From: Bacillus sp. BA3
GTDB lineage: Bacteria > Bacillota > Bacilli > Bacillales > DSM-1321
NCBI GenBank assembly: GCA_002835675.1
Contig: PIZR01000006.1
Span: 239,754 to 303,753, forward strand
Length of the DNA: 64,000 bases
Reading direction: 5' to 3'
The position numbers and the translations under genes were made by a program. Shown one piece after another: positions 34,552 to 42,999 of this stretch. The stretch's first letter is position 1, and each line of letters begins with the position of its first letter. Under the pieces are notes generated by a model, which made no database searches, was not told the origin of the DNA, and saw only the letters and a program-made list of their open reading frames with translations.

Positions 34552-34588
34552 GTAAGCAGGTGATTTTACAGATCATCTGCTTATTTTG
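34552..34588 (+). terminator. Intrinsic terminator of brnQ
   Basis: AAGCAGGTGAT pairs with ATCATCTGCTT (one bulge) and is followed by ATTTTGTG. Confidence 0.75.
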
Positions 34589-34666
34589 TGCACGCCTGCA
34601 TTGCTTTATTTTGGAAATCGACATCCACTTTTTGTTATGATGGGGTCAAAGGAGATGATAAGTAAT

Positions 34667-35599
34667 ATGTCTAAGCAAACCCGTATTGGTAAAACAGATC
34701 TATATGTAAATCCGATTGGCCTTGGCACGAATGCAATTGGCGGACATAACCTTTTCCCTAATCTAAGTGAGGATACAGGAAGGGATGTTTTGAGAACGGC
34801 GTTGGAAGAGGGAATCAACTTTTGGGATACAGCTTACATTTACGGTCCTGAGCGTTCAGAAGAACTTATCGGTGAAATCCTTAAAGAGAGTCGCAGACGC
34901 GATGACATAGTCCTTGCCACTAAAGGGGCACATAAATTTGTTGATGGCAACATCGTATTTGATAACTCTCCGGCTTTTCTGAAAGATGCCGTGGACTCAA
35001 GTCTAAAAAGGCTCCAAACAGACTACATCGACTTATTTTATATCCATTTCCCTGATCGCGATACCCCTAAAGATGAAGCAGTAGGTGCCTTAAAGGAATT
35101 GAAGGATGCAGGTAAAATCAAGTCAATCGGCGTCTCGAACTTTTCGTTCGAACAATTGAAGGAAGCGAATAAAGACGGCTATGTCGATGTCCTGCAATCC
35201 GAGTACAATCTATTCAAACGTGAGGCAGAACAAGACCTGCTGCCATATACAGCCGAAAATGATATTTCCTTCATTCCTTATTTCCCGCTTGCGTCCGGTC
35301 TGCTCGGCGGCAAATATAATCAGGAATCAACATTCGATGACGGCCGGGCAAAAAGTCCGCTTTTCCAAGGACAAGCCTTTGTAAGCAACCTGCAAAAAGT
35401 GGAAGAAGTACGGGCGATAGCCAACAGGAAGCATACCGAAGTTGCCGATGTCGTCCTAGCTTGGTACTTAACTCGGCACTCGATTGATGTACTCATTCCC
35501 GGAGCGAAAAAGCCAGAACAGGTCACACGCAACTTACAAGCATTGGATGTCGATTTAACCATGGACGAAATTGCCGAAATCAGTGCCATTTTCGCTTAA
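34667..35599 (+). CDS. Aldo/keto reductase
   Basis: This 310-residue TIM-barrel NADPH-dependent oxidoreductase is of the YccK/IolS/Kv-beta-like type. Catalytic Asp-Tyr-Lys-His can be read in FWDTAYIYGPERSEELIG (Asp, Tyr), VLATKGAH (Lys) and DLFYIHFPD (His). SIGVSNFSFEQL and the C-terminal VLIPGAKKPEQV, the cofactor phosphate-binding part, follow. The ATG at 34667 is chosen because GGAG precedes it at about 12 bases; upstream in-frame ATGs sit on or before that site. The substrate is unknown. Monocistronic. Confidence 0.9.
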   Translation: MSKQTRIGKTDLYVNPIGLGTNAIGGHNLFPNLSEDTGRDVLRTALEEGINFWDTAYIYGPERSEELIGEILKESRRRDDIVLATKGAHKFVDGNIVFDNSPAFLKDAVDSSLKRLQTDYIDLFYIHFPDRDTPKDEAVGALKELKDAGKIKSIGVSNFSFEQLKEANKDGYVDVLQSEYNLFKREAEQDLLPYTAENDISFIPYFPLASGLLGGKYNQESTFDDGRAKSPLFQGQAFVSNLQKVEEVRAIANRKHTEVADVVLAWYLTRHSIDVLIPGAKKPEQVTRNLQALDVDLTMDEIAEISAIFA

Positions 35600-35610
35600 T
35601 TATAGATGTG

Positions 35611-35646
35611 AAAAAGGCTGTTCAGTTTAAGCTGAACGGCCTTTTT
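35611..35646 (+). terminator. Intrinsic terminator of the aldo/keto reductase gene
   Basis: A 15-base arm AAAAAGGCTGTTCAG and its complement CTGAACGGCCTTTTT; works in both directions. Confidence 0.9.
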
Positions 35647-35764
35647 ATCCTGCTCTGCGGTTCATCCTTGTACTTAAATTAACCGTAGGCTCTCTATATT
35701 GCTTAGGTACCTCTACTTTGTTATATTTAGTGAATATTCCATAAATTAAGGAAGAGGCAGTCTT

Positions 35765-36664
35765 ATGAAAAAATCTATTGTTATTTTATTTCTTATCTTG
35801 GCAAATTTGTTCTGGGCCGGTAATTACATTTTCGGAAAATACGTTGTGACAGAACTTTCCCCGATCCAGCTAACATTTACGCGATGGCTAATTGCCGTTT
35901 TCTTATTGTTTCCTTTAGCGCAGTGGATTGAAAAGCCACACTGGAAGACTGTATGGAAAGCCTGGAAATTACTATTAGTCTTGGGTGTGCTCGGGATCAT
36001 CAGTTATAATTTTTTCCTTTATTGGGCTTTAACCTATACAACTTCCATGAATGCCGCTCTTGTCAATTCCATGAACCCTGCCTTAATTGTTCTTTTTTCC
36101 GCTTTGCTATTAAAGGAGAAAATTTCATCCCTCCATGCACTCGGACTTATCATTTCTTTATTCGGCGTTTTATTGGTCTTGACAAAAGGACACCTTCTGG
36201 ATATTTTCCAGCTCAGCTATAATAAAGGTGACCTATTGATGATCCTGGCGATTCTCGTTTGGACCTTCTATTCAATAATCGGTAAAAAACTGAAAAACAT
36301 TCCGATCATCTCTGCTACTGCCGTTTCCGTATTTCTCGGATTGATTCTCGTCGCTCCATTTGCCATTGGTTCGGGAATGAACCTTGAATTAAGCAGTAAA
36401 GCCATCACGGGTCTCTTATATATTGGAATCTTCCCGTCTGTCGGCTCATTTATTTTCTGGAATGTTTCCCTTCGTCATATCAATGCCGGCCAGGCTGGAA
36501 TTTACCTGAATCTGATTGCTGTATTTACCGCCATCCTTAGCCTGGTTTTAGGTCATGCGATTTCGCTCATCCAAATCCTCGGTGGCATCCTGGTCTTTAT
36601 TGGTGTCTACCTGACAAGCAAAAAGAAAAAGGCATATCCGGCATCTGTCACGAGGAACATGTAA
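35765..36664 (+). CDS. EamA/DMT-family transporter
   Basis: The 299-residue membrane protein has ten spans in two EamA repeats. The first repeat begins ILANLFWAGNYIFGKYVVTELSPIQLTFTRWLIA, a textbook EamA start. Repeat two begins GDLLMILAILVWTFYSIIGKKL. The tail is basic (SKKKKAYPASVTRNM). GGAAGAGG lies ten bases before the ATG. It is not similar enough to the EamA gene at 1247 to be a recent duplicate. The substrate is unknown; it probably exports a metabolite or drug. Confidence 0.9.
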   Translation: MKKSIVILFLILANLFWAGNYIFGKYVVTELSPIQLTFTRWLIAVFLLFPLAQWIEKPHWKTVWKAWKLLLVLGVLGIISYNFFLYWALTYTTSMNAALVNSMNPALIVLFSALLLKEKISSLHALGLIISLFGVLLVLTKGHLLDIFQLSYNKGDLLMILAILVWTFYSIIGKKLKNIPIISATAVSVFLGLILVAPFAIGSGMNLELSSKAITGLLYIGIFPSVGSFIFWNVSLRHINAGQAGIYLNLIAVFTAILSLVLGHAISLIQILGGILVFIGVYLTSKKKKAYPASVTRNM

Positions 36665-36781
36665 AGAACAACATCCAGTAATTCTAACCAACGAACGCTT
36701 TCTGTCTTTTCCCCTTGTCTATGCACCATGATTTACGTTATCCTTTAAAGAAGAAAATCTGAATGTAAAGGTGTGCTTTAG

Positions 36782-37489
36782 TTGAGGATCAATAAATTTA
36801 TCAGTGAATCCGGAATTACCTCGAGACGAGGCGCAGACAAATGGATAGCCGATGGCCGTGTGACGATTAATGGCATGGTAGCTGAGCTTGGCAGTCAAGC
36901 TGAACCCGGCGATGATGTCCGTGTCGACGGCAAGCCGATAAAAGTCGAACAGCAAAATGTCTATATTGCACTGAATAAACCGATAGGGATTACAAGTACG
37001 ACCGAAAAACACATAAAAGGGAATATCGTTGATTTTGTAAATCATCCGCTTCGCATTTTTCATATCGGACGGCTGGACAAGGACTCAAGCGGTCTGATCC
37101 TTCTTACAAATGACGGAGACATCGTAAATGAAATCCTTCGTGCAGAAAACAAGCATGAAAAAGAATACATCGTAACCGTGGATAAGCCAATTACCGCGTC
37201 CTTCATTAAAGATATGTCCTCCGGAGTGGAGATTTTGGATACGAAAACACTTCCTTGCAAAGTTGAGCAGTTGACCAAATATACATTTAACATCACTTTG
37301 ATGCAAGGACTGAACAGACAAATCCGCCGTATGTGCTCCGCACTGGGTTATGAAGTCCGTGATTTACATCGAATCCGGATCATGAACATCCATCTGGACG
37401 GACTGGCGAACGGACAATGGCGCGACCTGACCGAGGATGAATTGAAGGAACTATTTAAGGAATTGGATTACACCCCAAGGCAAAGATGA
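36782..37489 (+). CDS. rluF: RsuA/RluF-family rRNA pseudouridine synthase
   Basis: The 235-residue protein has an N-terminal S4 RNA-binding domain ([31 protein letters not shown]). The catalytic domain has Asp99 in [19 protein letters not shown]. The C-terminal [28 protein letters not shown] is the RluF/RluB-like signature. It isomerises a uridine of 23S rRNA; RluF of E. coli modifies U2604. The start is TTG at 36782 with AAAGGTG nine bases upstream. Exact position specificity is inferred from similarity only. Confidence 0.88.
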   Translation: MRINKFISESGITSRRGADKWIADGRVTINGMVAELGSQAEPGDDVRVDGKPIKVEQQNVYIALNKPIGITSTTEKHIKGNIVDFVNHPLRIFHIGRLDKDSSGLILLTNDGDIVNEILRAENKHEKEYIVTVDKPITASFIKDMSSGVEILDTKTLPCKVEQLTKYTFNITLMQGLNRQIRRMCSALGYEVRDLHRIRIMNIHLDGLANGQWRDLTEDELKELFKELDYTPRQR

Positions 37490-37494
37490 TAATG

Positions 37495-37531
37495 AAGATG
37501 CCCCCAGAATTCCGGGGGCATCGCTTTTTTA
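37495..37531 (+). terminator. Intrinsic terminator of the pseudouridine synthase gene
   Basis: GATGCCCCC, loop, GGGGGCATC, then GCTTTTTT. Confidence 0.92.
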
Positions 37532-37580
37532 ATTTCAGAAGAATTTTCAGCAATCATTTGCTTTTTAGTATTGCGGATAT

Positions 37581-37632
37581 TCTCGTGAGTTTTGCTGTTT
37601 TTTTACTCGTGAGTTTTCCACTTTTACTCGGA
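37581..37632. repeat. 21-bp minisatellite, short array (about 3 units)
   Basis: CTCGTGAGTTTT motifs start at 37581, 37605 and 37626, the last one truncated. It is the same unit as the seven-copy array at 40743. The bases 37633-37803 that follow hold no convincing gene; the minus-strand frame at 37565-37759 has no ribosome site. Confidence 0.7.
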
Positions 37633-37803
37633 ACATGCATGCAAACCTCGCGTTGGGATAACTGATCGAGCCGCCACTAATCACAGCAATTTTGAGGGTT
37701 TCCATGTGATGGTTGCCCCGGCATTCAAGCAGCCTTCCATGTGATAGCAATGCTTTCATGGCATCGGCTGACCATTGATTTGGCCAATCCCTTTATGGTG
37801 TAC

Positions 37804-38553
37804 TTACCCTAACTGGCGTTTAAATGCTTTACTGGCGAAGAAGTAAGCGATGACCATGATGCCGACGCACCAGGCAAGCGCGATCCAAATATCGTTGCCA
37901 ACAGACCCTTCATACAAGAGGGCACGAATCGCATTCACGATTGAAGTCACGGGCTGGTTCTCAGCGAACGCACGGACAATTTTAGGCATGGTTTCCGTGG
38001 GAACAAAGGCTGAACTGATAAACGGCAGGAAAATCAGCGGGTATGAGTAGGCTGTCGCCCCTTCCATAGACCCCGCTGTCAATCCGGGAATGACCGCCAG
38101 CCATGTCAGCGCTAGCGTAAACAGCCCGAGTATCCCAGCTACCGCGAGCCAATCCAGGATATCAGCGTTGGAACGGAAGCCCATCAAGAGCGCGACAAGG
38201 ATAACCACCACGACAGTAAGCGCATTGGAAACAAGCGAGGTCAACACGTGAGCCCACAATACCGACGAGCGCTTGATGGGCATGGTAATGAAACGTGCCA
38301 TCAGTCCGCTCTTTACATCCGTAAACAGCCGCACGGAAGTGTAAGCGACGCCGGATGCGATAGCCATCAGCAAGATTCCCGGCAATAAATAATTGACGTA
38401 GTTGTCTGTGCCTGCATCTATAGCGCCGCCAAATACGTAGACAAACAGCAGCAGCATCATAATCGGCGTAATCGCCACCGTGATAATTGTATCTGGGCTG
38501 CGCATGATGTTGCGCATTAAACGTCCTAGTAATACCCCTGTTTTACTTTTCAT
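37804..38553 (-). CDS. ABC-2 type export permease
   Basis: This 249-residue DrrB-like permease has six predicted spans and the ABC-2 features: SPDTIITVAITPIMMLLLFVYVFGGA, NYLLPGILLMAIASGVAYTSVRLFTD, then LIFLPFISSAFVPTETMP and FAENQPVTSIVNAIR. Its ATG immediately follows the ATPase stop (TAAATG). With the ATPase it forms an exporter of the drug/antibiotic-resistance type. GC content is higher than in the surrounding genes, which suggests transfer. Confidence 0.92.
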   Translation of the reverse strand: MKSKTGVLLGRLMRNIMRSPDTIITVAITPIMMLLLFVYVFGGAIDAGTDNYVNYLLPGILLMAIASGVAYTSVRLFTDVKSGLMARFITMPIKRSSVLWAHVLTSLVSNALTVVVVILVALLMGFRSNADILDWLAVAGILGLFTLALTWLAVIPGLTAGSMEGATAYSYPLIFLPFISSAFVPTETMPKIVRAFAENQPVTSIVNAIRALLYEGSVGNDIWIALAWCVGIMVIAYFFASKAFKRQLG

Positions 38554-39315
38554 TTAAATTTCCTCCTTTTTGCCGATGATCGCGAGGAAAATTTCCTCCA
38601 ATGTCGGCTGCTTCTCGATGTACTCCACTTTCGCTGGCGGGAACATCTCCTTGAGTTCGGTAAGTGTCCCGGTCGAGATGATTTTTCCGCCATGCAGGAT
38701 GGCAATACGATCCGCCAGATGTTCGGCTTCCTCCAGGTACTGGGTCGTCAGCAAGATGGTCGTGCCTCCGCCGGCAAGCTCCTTGACGGTATCCCAGACT
38801 TCAATCCGCGCTTCAGGGTCAAGCCCTGTCGTCGGTTCGTCGAGAAAAATGACTTCTGGCGTCCCGATCAGGCTCATGGCGATGTCAAGCCGGCGCTTCA
38901 TCCCGCCGGAATATTTATCCGCCCGGCGGTTGGCCGCATCGGTCAGGCTGAATCTCGCAAGCAGATTGTCGGCGACTTGAGCAGGATTGGAAACTCCCCG
39001 CAACTTGGCGATCATCATCAGGTTTTCCCGCCCGGTGAGCATACCGTCTAAAGCTGCAAACTGCCCTGTCAGGCTGATGCTCTGGCGAAAATGATCCGGT
39101 TGACTCTGGACGTCAAAGCCGCAAATACCTACTGCGCCGCCATCGGCCTTCATCAGAGTCGAGAGGATATTGACCGTCGTCGTCTTGCCTGCTCCATTTG
39201 AGCCCAGCAGTGCGAAAATTTCGCCACGCCGCACCTCAAAATCCACCCCCTTTAAGACTTCATTGTCTTTAAAGGATTTTTTTAACCCTTTAACAGAAAT
39301 CGCTGCATTGCTCAT
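38554..39315 (-). CDS. DrrA-type ABC exporter ATPase
   Basis: The 253-residue ATP-binding protein has Walker A GSNGAGKTT, the Q-loop around SLTGQFAALD, signature YSGGMKRRLDIA, Walker B VIFLDEPTTGLDPEA and the H-loop substitution LLTTQYLEEAE, typical of the DrrA group. The C-terminal EYIEKQPTLEEIFLAI is the DrrA tail. AAGGAGG precedes the ATG. It drives the permease downstream. The 199-base gap before it holds a PadR-type operator block. Confidence 0.94.
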   Translation of the reverse strand: MSNAAISVKGLKKSFKDNEVLKGVDFEVRRGEIFALLGSNGAGKTTTVNILSTLMKADGGAVGICGFDVQSQPDHFRQSISLTGQFAALDGMLTGRENLMMIAKLRGVSNPAQVADNLLARFSLTDAANRRADKYSGGMKRRLDIAMSLIGTPEVIFLDEPTTGLDPEARIEVWDTVKELAGGGTTILLTTQYLEEAEHLADRIAILHGGKIISTGTLTELKEMFPPAKVEYIEKQPTLEEIFLAIIGKKEEI

Positions 39316-39429
39316 ACTTTTTTCCTCCTTTTAATAGCGCGGCAAGGCCGCTTGTAAGTTTTGTAATTATCCGTTCGAGCGCATAGCAGAACTAGATTGC
39401 CTATTCTCCTCTATTTAGTCTGACTGATA

Positions 39430-39512
39430 TTCTGTATTACTTACTACCGTGTTAAAAATATAACTGAATAGCGAAGGTGGCAATTCACATTTGTAACCAG
39501 CTATTCAGTCGG
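39430..39512 (-). promoter_or_regulatory. Operator/promoter block A of the PadR module
   Basis: A perfect 10-base inverted pair ACTGAATAGC (39463-39472) and GCTATTCAGT (39500-39509) is present. A TTGCCA..17..TATTTT promoter and the GTAGTAAGTAATAC element are shared with blocks B and C near 40340-40512. It lies just upstream of the ABC genes. Confidence 0.55.
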
Positions 39513-39514
39513 CA

Positions 39515-39868
39515 TTATTTATTGAATTTATTTTTTCCCAGTCGCTTCAAGATGCTATCATTCAAATCTTCACGATACTTGGCGAAATAGGTTTTAGCAT
39601 TTGCCACTAGTTCGTCGGCAAAGGACGCGACGTCATCCCCAGTGATTTCCAGCACTTGTCTGCCTTCCGCCGCACCGGCTTCGAACAACTCGATTAATTC
39701 ATACTGCATGTGCAGCATATCCATCCCGTTGCCCGCTGAGAAATTCCACATGTAGTTTTGTATTTTCTTAAATACAAACTGGTAGTCCTCTGGCAAGGCT
39801 TCAACCCGTGCCATCATCATTTTATACTCTTTTTTATCACCAATCATTTTCTTGAACAATTCCATCAT
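39515..39868 (-). CDS. DUF1048-family protein
   Basis: The 117-residue helical protein begins MMELFKKMIGDKKEYKMMMARVEALPEDYQFVFKKIQNYMW, the characteristic DUF1048 start, and continues with LIELFEAGAAEGRQVLEITGDDVASFADELV. DUF1048 genes typically sit directly after a padR gene, as here (71 bases). The role is unknown; a partner of PadR in sensing is a fair guess. AAGGAGGAAAAATAAC precedes the ATG pair at 39868 and 39865. Confidence 0.92.
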   Translation of the reverse strand: MMELFKKMIGDKKEYKMMMARVEALPEDYQFVFKKIQNYMWNFSAGNGMDMLHMQYELIELFEAGAAEGRQVLEITGDDVASFADELVANAKTYFAKYREDLNDSILKRLGKNKFNK

Positions 39869-39939
39869 GTTATTTTTCCTCCTTATTGATAAAGCTGATC
39901 AAGACACTCCAAAAATAGCGTACGGAATATCTTATGAAG

Positions 39940-40260
39940 CTAGACTGACTTTAAGACATTGATTTTTGATGATACAAAATCCCATTTTTTCCAAAACAAT
40001 TCGAGTTCCTGGCGGCCATCCTCATTAAGTGAGTAAAACTTTCGGGGCGGCCCCATATCTGACGGTTTCTTCTCTATGTTCACCAGTTTTTTCTTTTCTA
40101 ATCGCACGAGGATGGTGTAGACCGTCCCTTCCACGACTTCAGTAAACCCAAGCTCGTTCAGGCGGCGGGTAATCTCGTAGCCATAGGTTTCATGGCGGCT
40201 GATGATTTCCAGCACGCAGCCTTCCAGCGAACCTTTCAGCATTTCAGTTAAATTTTCCAT
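39940..40260 (-). CDS. PadR-family regulator
   Basis: This 106-residue winged-helix protein has the PadR pattern: LKGSLEGCVLEIISRHETYGYEITRRLNELGFTEVVEGTVYTILVRLEKKKLV, then GPPRKFYSLNEDGRQELELFWKKW. PadR proteins repress efflux or detoxification genes and release DNA on ligand binding. The start is the ATG at 40260 with GAGGCTCTG upstream. It leads the padR-DUF1048-ABC module and probably autoregulates through blocks B and C. Confidence 0.93.
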   Translation of the reverse strand: MENLTEMLKGSLEGCVLEIISRHETYGYEITRRLNELGFTEVVEGTVYTILVRLEKKKLVNIEKKPSDMGPPRKFYSLNEDGRQELELFWKKWDFVSSKINVLKSV

Positions 40261-40314
40261 GTTCAGAGCCTCCTCTATTTTGTGACTTGTAACTTAGTTC
40301 TGAGGGGAATTTTT

Positions 40315-40512
40315 ACTGAATAGCTTTTTGGTAATGTATTCACGCTATTTAGTATTACTTATTACAACTAAACTGTAACACCGAGTAGCAGAGGTGTCAA
40401 CTCCTATTCTTAATAACATTTTTGCAACTTCACTATTCAGTGCTGTCGGTATCCAGTGTTACTTACTATAGAGTATGCTGTAACACGTAGTAGGTGACTG
40501 TCAACTTGAATT
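40315..40512 (-). promoter_or_regulatory. Operator/promoter blocks B and C of the PadR module
   Basis: Two related stretches carry TTGACA (minus strand, 40399-40394 and 40502-40497), CTACT, then GTGTTAC and a GTAA(T/C)AC arm. In block C the arms GTGTTAC and GTAACAC are a perfect inverted pair 17 bases apart. ACTGAATAGC-type elements lie at 40315-40324 and 40432-40441, with imperfect partners at 40344 and 40448. Likely PadR operators over tandem promoters. Confidence 0.55.
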
Positions 40513-40549
40513 TTTTTTAAAAACCAGCTATCTCCATTGGATACAGCTG
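40511..40549 (-). terminator. Terminator at the end of the sugar operon
   Basis: CAGCTGTATCC, loop, GGAGATAGCTGG then TTTTTAAAAAAAA on the minus strand. It is the first hairpin after the isomerase stop at 40951. Confidence 0.55.
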
Positions 40550-40742
40550 ATTTCTTTTATGAAGCCTTTACTTCCTCCTATGCTTCTTGTTTACACGTAT
40601 ATTAAGAAAGAAAGGCGAAAGATTTCGGTATATTGACAGTTCCAAGAGCCCGTTTAAAAGTAAGGGTGGAAAGGGTCATACATAATATGTTTGTCTCTAA
40701 CACAATTGATGTGAAAAAGATAACATATTATTAATTCCTCTT

Positions 40743-40885
40743 TACTCGTGAAGTTTTACACTTTTACTCGAGAATTATACTGTTATACTCGTGAAATTCA
40801 CGCCTTTACTCGTGAATTTCACACTTTTACTCATGAGTTTCGCACTTTTACTCGTGAGTTTTACACTTTTACTCGTGAATTCCAC
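40743..40885. repeat. 21-bp minisatellite, seven units
   Basis: ACTCGTGAATTTCACACTTT-like units start at 40743, 40766, 40787, 40808, 40829, 40850 and 40871. The last five steps are exactly 21 bases. Read on the plus strand it gives a heptapeptide repeat (FTRE-x-x-x), but there is no ribosome site, so translation is unlikely. The same unit occurs three times near 37581. The surrounding bases 40550-40950 hold no gene. Confidence 0.85.
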
Positions 40886-40950
40886 TTTTTCATGAGCAAC
40901 GAACAACATAAAAAGCAACCTGCGTTAGGCTGCTCGTTATCAACTCTAAA

Positions 40951-41919
40951 TTATACCCACCATAAATCAGTTGGGCTTTCGTTTATGAGTACAGTTTTCA
41001 GATTGGTTACGGCCCGTTGGAAGCCTTCTTCAACTGACATTAGCGGATCTTCGTGTTCGATGCTGACGACGTAATCGTAACCGTATGTGCGAAGGGCACT
41101 CATGATGTCGGACCACTCTTGCAGGCTGTGGCCGCATCCTACCGAGCGAAAGTTCCAGGCACGGCTCTGGATATTTCCATATGGCTGCATGTCGGTTAAC
41201 CCATACATATTGATGTTATCCTGATCCAAGTATGTGTCTTTTGCGTGGAAGTGGTAGATTGCTCCCGCTTTCCCGAGGATTTTGATGGCCCCGACTGGTT
41301 CGATGCCCTGCCACCAAAGATGGCTTGGATCAAGGTTGGCGCCTATTGCATCAGATGTAGCTTCCCGAAGTTTTAACAAGGTGTAGGGTGTGTGCACAAG
41401 AAAGCCCCCATGCAGTTCAAGGCCTATTTTTATATTGTGTTCATCGGCAATGGCGGCCGCCTTTTTCCAATAGGGGATCAATTTTTCTTCCCATTGCCAT
41501 TTCAGCACATCTGTATACTCATTCGGCCATGGGGCGACGGGCCAGTTTGGATATTTAGCTCCTTCGTGATCACCTGCTGTACCGGAAAAGGTATTGACGA
41601 CCGGGACGTTCAGTAAGGATGCAAGCTTGATTGTTTTAATCAGTGTTTCATCACTTTCTTTAGCGAATGCTTCATCTGGAGAGATTGGATTGCCGTGGCA
41701 GCTGAATGCACTGATCGTTAACCCTCTTGTTTGAACGGATTCGAGGTATTTTTGGCGCTTTTCTTCACTTTCGAGCAGTTCATCGAGTGGACAATGGATA
41801 TTCCCTGGATACCCGCCTGTACCGATTTCAACTGTTTTTAATCCGGAATCCGCGACATAATCAAGCATATCCTCGAATGATTTTTGAGCAAATAGCACTG
41901 TAAAGATCCCTAATTTCAC
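40951..41919 (-). CDS. Sugar phosphate isomerase/epimerase (IolE-like TIM barrel)
   Basis: The 322-residue xylose-isomerase-like TIM barrel has LKTVEIGTGGYPG, ISAFSCHGNPISP, IGLELHGGFLVH (metal-binding Glu), GANLDPSHLWWQG (Asp, His), IYHFHAKDTYLD and VSIEHEDPL (last metal Glu). The nearest families are IolE/IolI-type dehydratases or isomerases and 3-keto-sugar epimerases found with Gfo/Idh/MocA enzymes. The start is a GTG at 41919 with GAGGTG upstream; GTG 41928 is the alternative. Last gene of the thu-like operon. Confidence 0.88.
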   Translation of the reverse strand: MKLGIFTVLFAQKSFEDMLDYVADSGLKTVEIGTGGYPGNIHCPLDELLESEEKRQKYLESVQTRGLTISAFSCHGNPISPDEAFAKESDETLIKTIKLASLLNVPVVNTFSGTAGDHEGAKYPNWPVAPWPNEYTDVLKWQWEEKLIPYWKKAAAIADEHNIKIGLELHGGFLVHTPYTLLKLREATSDAIGANLDPSHLWWQGIEPVGAIKILGKAGAIYHFHAKDTYLDQDNINMYGLTDMQPYGNIQSRAWNFRSVGCGHSLQEWSDIMSALRTYGYDYVVSIEHEDPLMSVEEGFQRAVTNLKTVLINESPTDLWWV

Positions 41920-41941
41920 ATGCCCCACCTCACCTTTTTCA

Positions 41942-42982
41942 TTAATTTATGCTCATGACCTTCCCACTTGCCGAGCTTTGATAAATGGCTTCGATTATTT
42001 TTGAAACTTTCATGGCTTCCGATGGTTTTACCAATGGTTCTGCCAATCCTAGGCAGCTATTAATAAAGTTCTCTGCCTGTTGCAGGTCTGGTGTATCTTC
42101 CCCTGGCATCCATACTGCTTCACTATTTAAAAGCATGCCGTGCTTAGCCTGATTCAAGACTAAAGGGAACACATCAAGTCCGCCCTGCGTTCCGGATAAA
42201 CTCAAAACAGTTGCTTCTTCACGGATATTCGCGGCCCAGGATGTTTCGAATAATAGAGATGCTCCGTTGGCAAATTTGATATATGCAGTGGCATGGTCAT
42301 CCACTTCAAATACCGAGGCATCGAAATTCCCCCATAAATTGACCTGATCGACACCCTTACTTACATAATTATATGTCGAACCTACGATTTCAATCGGTTC
42401 TGGGTCATCCATCAGCCATAATGCCAAATCAAGCAAATGGCAGCCGTAATCGATCACGCTTCCTCCGCCTTGCAATTCCTTGCTTGTAAAAACTCCCCAG
42501 CCAGGGACTTTGCGTCGTCTGATTGCCTGTACACGCGCTACATACGGTTCACCGATCTCACCGGCCTGAATCATTTTTTTTGCAGCCTGAGCTTCCTTCA
42601 TGAAGCGGTAATGATAAGCAGTCGATAACACTTTACCTGATATGTTTGCAGCCTCGGTTATTGCTAAACATTCCTCAGTTGTAATAGCCATCGGCTTTTC
42701 ACATAACACATGAACACCCGCTTGCAGAGCAGCAATGGAAATCTCCGCATGGAACTTATTAGGCGTTGCAATCGTAACAGCATCCACTTCAGCAAACATT
42801 TCTTCATAATTGGTGAAAACCTTCTCGATATGAAATTCACGCGCCACTTCTCGCGCCTTCATTTCATCTATATCCTGAATGGCGTATAAAACCACTTTAT
42901 CTTGAAATTTTTGAAAAGCTGGGATATGCCTTTTTTGGGCAATTCCGCCAGCACCGATAATACCCATTTTTAATTTGTACAT
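41942..42982 (-). CDS. Gfo/Idh/MocA-family NAD(P)-dependent oxidoreductase
   Basis: The 346-residue protein has an N-terminal Rossmann fold with GIIGAGGIAQKRHIPAF. The family motif HVLCEKPMAIT supplies the catalytic Lys of the EKP triad. GGGSVIDYGCHLLDLALWL carries the conserved Asp/His of the substrate site. The family oxidises sugars, inositols or their 3-hydroxyl groups, often reversibly. Separated by 22 bases from the isomerase gene. A second member is directly upstream, as in pathways using 3-keto-sugar intermediates. Confidence 0.92.
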   Translation of the reverse strand: MYKLKMGIIGAGGIAQKRHIPAFQKFQDKVVLYAIQDIDEMKAREVAREFHIEKVFTNYEEMFAEVDAVTIATPNKFHAEISIAALQAGVHVLCEKPMAITTEECLAITEAANISGKVLSTAYHYRFMKEAQAAKKMIQAGEIGEPYVARVQAIRRRKVPGWGVFTSKELQGGGSVIDYGCHLLDLALWLMDDPEPIEIVGSTYNYVSKGVDQVNLWGNFDASVFEVDDHATAYIKFANGASLLFETSWAANIREEATVLSLSGTQGGLDVFPLVLNQAKHGMLLNSEAVWMPGEDTPDLQQAENFINSCLGLAEPLVKPSEAMKVSKIIEAIYQSSASGKVMSIN

Positions 42983-42999
42983 GATGACTTTTAACCCCT

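Noticed and set aside
37565..37759. 64-codon minus-strand frame between the pseudouridine synthase and ABC genes
   Set aside because: Contains the 21-bp repeat units, has no ribosome site and shows no family motif; possibly a remnant but not supportable.
40743..40885. CRISPR array
   Set aside because: Units are tandem without unique spacers, 21 bases long, and no cas genes are present.
40748..41074. 108-codon plus-strand frame with a heptapeptide repeat (FTRE)
   Set aside because: The repeat is a by-product of the 21-bp unit, which keeps frame by length. No ribosome site, and the end is antisense to the isomerase gene.
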